From a virus, in IMG/VR virus record IMGVR_UViG_3300037493_003604, positions 1 through 47,123 of that record: a stretch of 47,123 nt of DNA; one strand, given 5' to 3'. Within the stretch, counting starts at the first letter, position 1; each line of letters begins with the position of its first letter. This document shows, piece after piece, positions 41,644 to 47,123 of this stretch. Made by a program: the position numbers and the translations under genes. Under the pieces are notes generated by a model, which worked only from the letters and a program-made list of their open reading frames with translations, was not told the DNA's origin and did not search any database.

Positions 41644-43374
41644 CTAACGTATTCCGCAAGAATCTGCGTTAAATGTATCTGTGCAAGCCACAGAATCAGT
41701 AATAACTAATTGGTAAGCACCCGGCTCAGTTGTATAGAAATTACCCATCAAACCGAAGTAACCTGTTTCGCCCAAAATTGAAGCACCCGCAGCACCGCTA
41801 AACGTTACGGCAGCAGGAGCAGTCCAAGCGAGGTTGGTAATTGTCGCACCTGTTGAAGCTACCGAAGCATCAAACACGTGTACAAGCGTTTCAGTTGTTA
41901 CAGTCAGAGCTACGTCTGAACCTGTCGCTGAAACAATTACAATTGAAGTAACCGCAGCTGTTGCAACGATTGCGATATCTACGCCCGTAGAACCATCCCA
42001 TCCACCTGAAACAGAATAGATGTATCCAAGGTTAGCGAGTGCAGCCTGAGCCGCAACGATAAACCCGTTAGCGCCTCCTGATGTACCTGTGTCGAACGTT
42101 GCACCTAATGAAATCGGCAATCCGTTAATCTGAATTGCGATAGCATCGGCCACGTCAACAGACCCACCAACAAACACCTCAGCATCTAGGCAATCGGTAT
42201 AGAACGCAGCGCGGCAAACTTCAACGCACTGATCAGCTGATTCACAGAACACGGCCGCAGTCGGAGCAGGAGCACCCACAATTCCGCAAGCAGGTTCAAT
42301 GTCGCAGTATCCCGTATCGGCGCAAATTACTTTGTATTTGAACACGTCAAGAACGCCCGCAAAATGGCAATCCTGATCCGCCCAACACTTAGGCATACCA
42401 ACAACGGCCCAGTTAGTAACGAATTGAATGTAAAGCTCGATTTCATCGTTACATTTTACGTAGCTCATAATTACGTCGTGTTCGATGCCCATCCAAGGAT
42501 CGACGACAGTCGTACGCATTTGATCTTCGAAATTGTAAGTAAACTGACCTTTGTTTTTCGCGTAGGTAACCAATTGCAGCGCACCTGGAGCCATCGCGAT
42601 AATATAATCAGTATCGCCCATTGCCAAAGGCAAATTAGAATCGTAGAAAATTGAACGGCTAATATCAAGCAATCCAGCGTTAAAACCTAAGTCGTTACCG
42701 CTTGAAATTTGGCGGAGTGAACGGTATTGTTCCAATTTAGAACCACCAATCAAAACAAATTGCTGTTCGATTTCTGCGGTTTTCGCATCGAGTGACAAAA
42801 GTGACTGACCCACGGGATTGATACCCAAACCTGAAGCCATAAACAAAGGCAGGTCTTTAACGGTAGTAGGTGCGTCATTACAATCGCAGTTTACAAAGTT
42901 ACCGATAAGTCCCTGAGTAGCTACAACGGCGGCGACTTCCTGACCTAAGCGGTTAATGTGATTTCTTAAAACCTCGTTAACGTATGCGTTTTGGTAGTCT
43001 GTGCGGCTTTCTTTAATGCAGCGCATCAGCTCGTCATCAATTTTGATTTTACGGCTTACTGTGCGGTTTTTGATTTCGATTTCATCAAACAACGGACGAA
43101 CTACGTCGCCGTCAGTTGGGCAGTATTCTACTTCGGTTGTTGTGTCTTGACCTAAGCGAGGAAAAAAACGACGTGTTGCTTTGTAAACTTTGCCGTTGCC
43201 CTGCTCAACCGCTTGCACGTTGCCAAGTTTAACGCTCGATGCTGCTTTGTTTGCGCCCGATGTAAGGAGCTGAAGCAAACCGATGTTTGGGGACGGCATA
43301 GAGCGCATCCCGTTATTGTTATTTAGTGTTAGGTCGATGATTTTCCAAGCATCAGCCAAAGAAATATTAGACAT
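41644..43374 (-). CDS. Major capsid protein with C-terminal Ig-like extension
   Basis: 576 aa. Residues 1 to about 350 are consistent with a capsid subunit: a helical start, a long central region with KIKIDDELMRCIKESRTDY, and a C-terminal part with DTDYIIAMAPGALQLVTYAK. The last about 200 residues are Ala/Val/Thr-rich beta domains with Ig-like patterns. The gene has its own promoter, a long leader and a terminator, as expected for the most abundant virion protein. Identified by size, composition, expression signals and context. Confidence 0.75.
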   Translation of the reverse strand: MSNISLADAWKIIDLTLNNNNGMRSMPSPNIGLLQLLTSGANKAASSVKLGNVQAVEQGNGKVYKATRRFFPRLGQDTTTEVEYCPTDGDVVRPLFDEIEIKNRTVSRKIKIDDELMRCIKESRTDYQNAYVNEVLRNHINRLGQEVAAVVATQGLIGNFVNCDCNDAPTTVKDLPLFMASGLGINPVGQSLLSLDAKTAEIEQQFVLIGGSKLEQYRSLRQISSGNDLGFNAGLLDISRSIFYDSNLPLAMGDTDYIIAMAPGALQLVTYAKNKGQFTYNFEDQMRTTVVDPWMGIEHDVIMSYVKCNDEIELYIQFVTNWAVVGMPKCWADQDCHFAGVLDVFKYKVICADTGYCDIEPACGIVGAPAPTAAVFCESADQCVEVCRAAFYTDCLDAEVFVGGSVDVADAIAIQINGLPISLGATFDTGTSGGANGFIVAAQAALANLGYIYSVSGGWDGSTGVDIAIVATAAVTSIVIVSATGSDVALTVTTETLVHVFDASVASTGATITNLAWTAPAAVTFSGAAGASILGETGYFGLMGNFYTTEPGAYQLVITDSVACTDTFNADSCGIR

Positions 43375-43518
43375 TTTTAGGAATTTAAATTTTACGAATT
43401 ATATTTTGCGGGCATTTCCTCGCTGCCTTTGGCGATAGGTCTGAGCGTTAGCTCCTGTATTTGCACGGTTTTAGCCGCACGATTGCACGCGTTTAAACGT
43501 GCGTATGAGAGGACATGA

Positions 43519-43526
43519 CAAATATA
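43519..43526 (-). promoter_or_regulatory. -7 box of the capsid gene
   Basis: TATATTTG on the minus strand, about 145 bases upstream of the capsid start. The -33 box is weak. Confidence 0.55.
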
Positions 43527-43568
43527 CGCTATGAATTGAAAAATAATTTAAAAATAATTTACAAAATG

Positions 43569-43599
43569 TTTGCAGTTATAGAAAACAGTTCTATCTTTG
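43569..43599 (+). promoter_or_regulatory. Promoter of the accessory block
   Basis: TTTG at 43569-43572, 19-base spacer, TATCTTTG at 43592-43599. Preceded by the same AT-rich repeat block seen before the promoters at 8299 and 18314. Confidence 0.8.
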
Positions 43600-43643
43600 T
43601 ATCAAGATAAATGAAATATTTAAACACATAAAAAAGAAATACT

Positions 43644-44045
43644 ATGTACATCGCACGTCAAGCTAAAAATATCAACGCAGACATCGCACGTAATTGGTCA
43701 TCGTGGAATTTTGGACAAGAAGGCTTATCTTGCACAGAAGAAGAATTGCAAGCAGCTATTGAAAAATGTGTTGAGAATGATAGTCCTCTTTGGATTTCAG
43801 GTTTTGAACTTTGGGGCAATGAAATTACAAATTCTGATATTCGTGAATTGTATTCCGGTTATTGGGTTTTGGTTGATGATCGTTTTACTGGCAGCATTGC
43901 AGGTACAGAATTGAAAGCAGAAACACTTCAACAAGCAATTGCAGAAGCTAAAGGTGCTGATTTTTGGGGCGATGGCGTACGCATCAACTGCGAAGAATCT
44001 ACATTAGTTTATAGCGAAGGAGAATTGCATATTTTTGAAGTATAA
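43644..44045 (+). CDS. Hypothetical protein, 133 aa
   Basis: First gene of the accessory block, 45 bases after the promoter. Acidic, Trp-rich alpha/beta protein (ARNWSSWNFGQEG, LWISGFELWGNE). Poor in CpG compared with structural genes. Reminiscent of small acidic anti-restriction or DNA-mimic proteins, but without a clear family match; no function claimed. Confidence 0.65.
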   Translation: MYIARQAKNINADIARNWSSWNFGQEGLSCTEEELQAAIEKCVENDSPLWISGFELWGNEITNSDIRELYSGYWVLVDDRFTGSIAGTELKAETLQQAIAEAKGADFWGDGVRINCEESTLVYSEGELHIFEV

Positions 44046-44097
44046 TCCACACGGGGCGCAGCATCCGATCAACTGCAATAAACACAAAACCATTATT

Positions 44098-44337
44098 ATG
44101 AAAACTATTCAAGATTTAAAAGAAGCTTTACTATCTCAGTATTGGGACTCAGAAGAGTCGAAGAACTTACAAGAAACTCACATTGAAGTGAGTGCTGACA
44201 GTTCAATTATCTACGGCAGTATGATTTGCTGTAACGGTGAAGGCAGCATCTATGAATGTGGAGTTTATACGGACATGGACAAAAAAGGCTTTGAACATTT
44301 GTTCGAGTCTGGCAAGACATTTTTCATCGAGCTATGA
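44098..44337 (+). CDS. Hypothetical acidic protein, 79 aa
   Basis: The frame is open from 44035 but that start lies inside the previous gene; the ATG at 44098 gives a well-formed start (MKTIQDLKEALLSQYWDSEE). Acidic with two Cys in the centre. No family recognised. Confidence 0.6.
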   Translation: MKTIQDLKEALLSQYWDSEESKNLQETHIEVSADSSIIYGSMICCNGEGSIYECGVYTDMDKKGFEHLFESGKTFFIEL

Positions 44338-44528
44338 TAGCATCAGCAGACCTCATACACCTCACTACTTCGGGCTATGAGATAGTTAAAACCGAAGTTA
44401 AGGTCATAGAGCTGACCCACGAGAAAAGCGCTAACAAGCGGGCTATAATTGAATATACATACAAAGGTCAGCTAATGAAGCATTCAATACCAAGATGTAG
44501 GCTAACACTAAAATCAGAATCAATATGA
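44334..44528 (+). CDS. Hypothetical protein, 64 aa
   Basis: ATGA overlap with the previous stop and with the next start. Basic, beta-rich (YEIVKTEVKVIELTHEKS). No family recognised. Confidence 0.55.
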   Translation: MIASADLIHLTTSGYEIVKTEVKVIELTHEKSANKRAIIEYTYKGQLMKHSIPRCRLTLKSESI

Positions 44529-44797
44529 AAACAGAAATATATTATGCTATAATATTTGAAGAGGACTTCCTCGATGCTGATAAAGGATACCAAATAGATG
44601 TATTGGCAAAGCTCATACCGGCACACGGGCCCGACGGAGCGACAACTGACCAGCACGAATGGGACATTGTCGAAGTCTATTGTAACGGCAAGAAGTCGGA
44701 TACGGAGACAATTGCTCAAATGCTTTATTGGAATGAGCAGCGGATGCCTGAAAATGTATTGATTCAAAAATTATTATACGCATTAAGTAATCAGTGA
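44525..44797 (+). CDS. Hypothetical protein, 90 aa
   Basis: Overlaps its neighbours by 4 bases on either side. Acidic alpha/beta (YYAIIFEEDFLDADKGYQ). No family recognised. Confidence 0.6.
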   Translation: MKTEIYYAIIFEEDFLDADKGYQIDVLAKLIPAHGPDGATTDQHEWDIVEVYCNGKKSDTETIAQMLYWNEQRMPENVLIQKLLYALSNQ

Positions 44798-45039
44798 AGT
44801 ATATCATCATTATCCTCTCCGCTATCGTTATCGAATTTGCCAGCACGTTCTACATTTTGGCCGTATCTAATCAGCACATCTATCAAATGGCTTTTTGGGC
44901 GTTTATCGGCCCGTTTCTGTCGCTTCCTTTCCTAAAGTATCAGATTGAAGCAAAGACAAATTTGCAGCGGATTGGCTTGGCGTTTGGGTATGGTGCTGGG
45001 TATTGTGCAGGCGCTTTATTAACTTACTTTATAAATTAA
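44794..45039 (+). CDS. Small membrane protein, 81 aa
   Basis: Starts with GTG overlapping the previous stop (GTGA). Three hydrophobic segments: about 2-23, 32-44 and 61-80. Short loops and a basic stretch between. Could be a superinfection-exclusion or holin-type protein; unknown. Confidence 0.65.
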   Translation: MKYIIIILSAIVIEFASTFYILAVSNQHIYQMAFWAFIGPFLSLPFLKYQIEAKTNLQRIGLAFGYGAGYCAGALLTYFIN

Positions 45040-45044
45040 CCATT

Positions 45045-45344
45045 ATGAAAACTATCCTATTCCTATTATTAGCTTTACAGCTATCCGCACAAAATTACTA
45101 CTGCGTTCAAGTCATCAGCACCCGCAACCCTCATTTATTGAAGCCCGAAATGGTTTCTATCCTACCCGACACCGCAAAGGTTGAGCATTCGGGCGAATGG
45201 TTTAGAATCCTGTTTGTGTACGCTACACAGGAAGAAGCAAACATTTATCACACTTCATGGCTAAAACAGCATTCAAATGCTTTTATTTGCGTTCGGACTA
45301 AGGAGCAGGTGGAGCGGATGTATAATTTATTTAGTAAAGATTAA
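45045..45344 (+). CDS. Secreted SPOR-like protein, 99 aa
   Basis: Signal peptide at residues 1-15 (MKTILFLLLALQLSA), then a single domain of SPOR type: YYCVQVISTRNP, then EWFRILFVYATQEEA. SPOR domains bind denuded glycan strands at division sites. The ATG at 45045 is chosen as it begins the signal peptide. A phage-encoded secreted SPOR protein could target the septum or assist peptidoglycan hydrolases. Confidence 0.7.
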   Translation: MKTILFLLLALQLSAQNYYCVQVISTRNPHLLKPEMVSILPDTAKVEHSGEWFRILFVYATQEEANIYHTSWLKQHSNAFICVRTKEQVERMYNLFSKD

Positions 45345-45360
45345 AACAAATGATTAAATA

Positions 45361-45443
45361 GTCAGGTGGCGGAAATACATGGTAGACGCAGAACGTTGAA
45401 AGTTAAGTGGTTCAGAGTGGTTCGTCTGAAAGATAACGTTTTG
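45361..45443 (+). ncRNA. tRNA-Leu-like 5' half in a structured RNA
   Basis: GTCAGGTGGCGGAA followed by GGTAGACGC closely resembles the acceptor and D-arm of bacterial tRNA-Leu, with three extra bases in the loop. After it, AACGTT (45392-45397) can pair with AACGTT (45435-45440), enclosing a hairpin TTCAGA/TCTGAA. No matching 3' acceptor strand or T-arm is seen. It is therefore a truncated tRNA or a mimic. Confidence 0.5.
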
Positions 45444-45446
45444 CGG

Positions 45447-45486
45447 CTAACCGATAGTTTTTGCTTTTCGCAAAAATTTTGGTTAG
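45447..45486 (+). terminator. Strong stem-loop after the tRNA-like RNA
   Basis: Outer stem CTAACC (45447-45452) / GGTTAG (45481-45486) and inner stem TTTTTGC (45458-45464) / GCAAAAA (45470-45476) with a 5-base loop. No long T-run follows directly, so it may stabilise an RNA rather than terminate. Confidence 0.6.
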
Positions 45487-45596
45487 GTGCTGTTATATTC
45501 TCGTTCTTTTTCTTCTTTTTTTGTGCGGTGGGATAAAATTTTACTCTTTAATTATCAAGTAGTTACAAGAATATTAAAAAATAATTGTTAAAATAC

Positions 45597-45627
45597 TTGC
45601 GTAGTATTATACATTGTATTACATTTG
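45597..45627 (+). promoter_or_regulatory. Promoter of the 243-aa gene operon
   Basis: TTGC at 45597-45600, 19-base spacer, TACATTTG at 45620-45627, 21 bases before the ATG at 45648. Confidence 0.7.
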
Positions 45628-45647
45628 TATAACAAAATCAAAATAAA

Positions 45648-46379
45648 ATGATACAAGCAATCGGATTCGCAAACAAATTTTTTACTCTTTGGAGTATTGA
45701 CACAGAGCCAGTTTATACAACTGATGCTTACGGTAAACATTGGCTAACTGGGTATAATACCCGTTATACTTACCATAAAAATATTTCCTTTGATTTGGAA
45801 AAGGCAAAAGCATTATACCCAACTTTGGAAGTGCAGGAAGATTTGAGAGGAAAAACAAACTCTTGGACTACTGAAAATAAAGAGGATTTATGCCCTCAAA
45901 TTATGAAGTTTGGCAAATACTACGGTAAGGATATTAACGAATTATTGGAGCAAGATTTTCAATACTTGGTTTGGATTTGCGAAAACAAAGGGTATTCAAG
46001 TAATGGAAAATATGCTAAAAATTTACCTAAAGTGCAAGAGCATTTTAAAGTAATTGAAGATGCAAGTAACAAATTTATTAATGACCGTAACAACGCTTTT
46101 GAAGCGATATTAACTGCTGGTAGTTATGAATTTGTTGCTGAACGCAATTTGAAAATAAATGATGGTTTTGCCTATATCTATGTTAATGAAGGCGATTTGT
46201 GTATTACTTTCAAATTTGAGCAAGGAACATTCTCTTATAACGAATATAATGGATTTGCTTATGGTTTACCAATAGTGAAAGGAAAAGCAAAGAGAATGAA
46301 AGGCAAGACCGTTAAATTTGAATTTACAGAGGATAAAACAGAAGTGTATCAAGTAATCGTAAACAATGTAACAATATGA
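45648..46379 (+). CDS. Hypothetical protein with DUF3820-like motif, 243 aa
   Basis: Residues about 86-116 (MKFGKYYGKDINELLEQD then FQYLVWICENKG) match the short GKY-x-GK...YL-x-W module of DUF3820 and of exonuclease-associated C-termini. The N-terminal 80 and C-terminal 120 residues are beta-rich and unrecognised. Poor in CpG. May bind nucleic acid. Confidence 0.65.
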   Translation: MIQAIGFANKFFTLWSIDTEPVYTTDAYGKHWLTGYNTRYTYHKNISFDLEKAKALYPTLEVQEDLRGKTNSWTTENKEDLCPQIMKFGKYYGKDINELLEQDFQYLVWICENKGYSSNGKYAKNLPKVQEHFKVIEDASNKFINDRNNAFEAILTAGSYEFVAERNLKINDGFAYIYVNEGDLCITFKFEQGTFSYNEYNGFAYGLPIVKGKAKRMKGKTVKFEFTEDKTEVYQVIVNNVTI

Positions 46380-46534
46380 GCAAAGCAACAGGATTTCGTT
46401 TGGATGAAGATATTTTACCAAACCTTAAAAAGATAGCCAAAGAACAAGAACGAAGCGTTAATTGGCTTGTGAATAATACTCTTAAAAATTTTATTGAAGG
46501 GGAGAAAAAAAAGAAGAAAAAGAATGGAATATAA
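46376..46534 (+). CDS. Ribbon-helix-helix (Arc/CopG-like) protein, 52 aa
   Basis: ATGA overlap with the previous stop. A short beta strand (TGFRLDEDIL) is followed by two helices (NLKKIAKEQER and SVNWLVNNTLKNFI) with the fold pattern of Arc/CopG DNA-binding proteins. The tail is a run of Lys (EGEKKKKKKNGI). A transcription regulator of this operon or of phage promoters is a natural guess. Confidence 0.72.
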   Translation: MSKATGFRLDEDILPNLKKIAKEQERSVNWLVNNTLKNFIEGEKKKKKKNGI

Positions 46535-46582
46535 CATAAATATATACGCAACTTTATTCTTAACTACAAAAAAACCTATTAT

Positions 46583-46891
46583 ATGAATGCGAAAGAACAG
46601 ATAATAAATGTTTTCAAGAACAAAAACATTGAACTTAAAGCATCCGTTCAACGATTAAATTTAAAGTATGGTTGGACTAATGATTCTGCTGAACTAAAAA
46701 TGTTGTCAGATGCTATTAAAAATAACTTATCTATAATCACCGCCACCGAATCAGCCATTTTTGAGTTGCCGAGTGAGGAAGAGATAGAAAATAAAGCAAA
46801 TTTATTTAAACACGAATATTATCAAGGTGGATTTCACGATGGTTGTGACTTCATTCTAACCTACAAAAAACCCGAACCAAATGGAGAATAA
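46583..46891 (+). CDS. Hypothetical protein, 102 aa
   Basis: Helical N-terminal two thirds with Lys, Leu and Glu; the end has HEYYQGGFHDGCDF. No family recognised. Overlaps the zinc-ribbon gene by 11 bases. Confidence 0.6.
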   Translation: MNAKEQIINVFKNKNIELKASVQRLNLKYGWTNDSAELKMLSDAIKNNLSIITATESAIFELPSEEEIENKANLFKHEYYQGGFHDGCDFILTYKKPEPNGE

Positions 46892-47102
46892 ACTATGCTG
46901 TGATGTATTTCCAAAGCTATTCAATAAAATAAATTGGTTTACCTATAATTCAGAGGGCGTTCAAATATTAAATATGCCGCATTTTATAACAAATGAAGGA
47001 GAGCGATTGAGAATAAACCACTGCCCCAGCTGCGGCACAGCTATAAGAAGCATTGAAATAGAAGAAGCCGATTATATCGAATTTAAAAAACTTGCACTAT
47101 GA
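46881..47102 (+). CDS. Zinc-ribbon protein, 73 aa
   Basis: CC pair at residues 6-7, then HCPSCG near residue 47 gives a plausible zinc knuckle. The stop overlaps the glucosaminidase start in the terminal repeat (ATGA at 47099). A regulatory or adaptor role cannot be told. This is the complete copy of the gene whose end is repeated at 1-106. Confidence 0.65.
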   Translation: MENKLCCDVFPKLFNKINWFTYNSEGVQILNMPHFITNEGERLRINHCPSCGTAIRSIEIEEADYIEFKKLAL

Positions 47103-47123
47103 GAAACATCCTAATCCTTACAC
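46997..47123. repeat. Terminal direct repeat, right copy
   Basis: Identical to 1-127. It includes the first 25 bases of the glucosaminidase gene (from 47099), which continues at 103 on the left side. Confidence 0.95.

Larger units (their letters stand above)
43375..43643. other. Divergent regulatory region of the capsid gene and accessory block
   Basis: Holds the two divergent promoters below, a capsid leader of about 140 bases and a near-palindrome GCACGCGTTTAAACGTGC at 43485-43502 that could form a hairpin or bind a regulator. No gene seen. Confidence 0.6.
45345..45647. other. Non-coding region with tRNA-like and hairpin elements
   Basis: About 300 bases without a gene. Contains the tRNA-Leu-like segment, a strong two-part hairpin and, at its end, a promoter. 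Pyrimidine-rich in 45490-45522. Confidence 0.65.

Noticed and set aside
43644-44045. ArdA-type anti-restriction protein
   Set aside because: Acidic, small and first in an accessory operon, but I cannot point to ArdA sequence motifs, so no function is claimed.
45361-45486. Phage attachment site based on the tRNA-Leu similarity
   Set aside because: The similarity covers the 5' half, not the 3' half normally kept in attP, and no integrase gene is recognised in the genome.

Overview
This window is the complete or near-complete genome of a tailed, siphovirus-like phage of the phylum Bacteroidetes. Its first 127 bases and last 127 bases are identical, so the molecule is circular, circularly permuted or terminally redundant, with about 46,996 unique bases. 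The host assignment rests on several signs. Promoters match the Bacteroidetes TTTG / TAnnTTTG consensus (often with exactly 19 bases between the two boxes), and ribosome-binding sites lack Shine-Dalgarno sequences. Proteins of Bacteroidetes phage type are present (BT4734/VirE-like primase-helicase, DUF3127-like single-strand binding protein). I recognise no integrase, repressor or DNA polymerase.

Layout. (1) 1-1379, continuing from 43644-47123 across the junction: a plus-strand run of small accessory genes, a SPOR-like protein, a ribbon-helix-helix protein and a glucosaminidase, with two tRNA-like segments. (2) 1420-20644, minus strand: a late block. In transcription order it holds small and large terminase, a metallophosphoesterase, tail chaperones G and G-T (made by a -1 frameshift), tape measure, a possible spanin pair, tail proteins, a tRNA-Met, portal, a MuF minor head protein carrying a C-terminal HExxH domain, and a scaffold-like protein. 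Small plus-strand cassettes with their own promoters and terminators interrupt this block at 8379-9091 and 18394-18624. (3) 20645-21270: an AT-rich, gene-free divergent region with phased repeats, probably the replication origin. (4) 21271-31331: replication and recombination, with SSB, lambda-Exo-like nuclease, ERF annealing protein, SF2 helicase, VRR-NUC nuclease, primase-helicase and a large helicase-methyltransferase fusion, plus a remnant of a cytosine methyltransferase. (5) 31405-31817: a phage tmRNA gene followed by a tRNA-like gene with a shortened anticodon arm. (6) 31900-35342: dUTPase, HNH protein, a second glucosaminidase and an amidase endolysin. (7) 35414-43374, minus strand: holin-like protein, a mosaic tail fibre, neck or tail-completion candidates and the major capsid protein with its own promoter and terminator.

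Working together: the origin-proximal genes replicate and recombine DNA, using the host polymerase. The two minus-strand blocks build heads and tails. The holin, amidase, two glucosaminidases and possible spanins lyse the cell. The features most worth follow-up are the MuF-linked metallopeptidase-like cargo with its adjacent small gene, the tmRNA with an atypical tag frame, the tRNA-like RNAs, the helicase-methyltransferase fusion and the moron-like cassettes sharing one promoter design.
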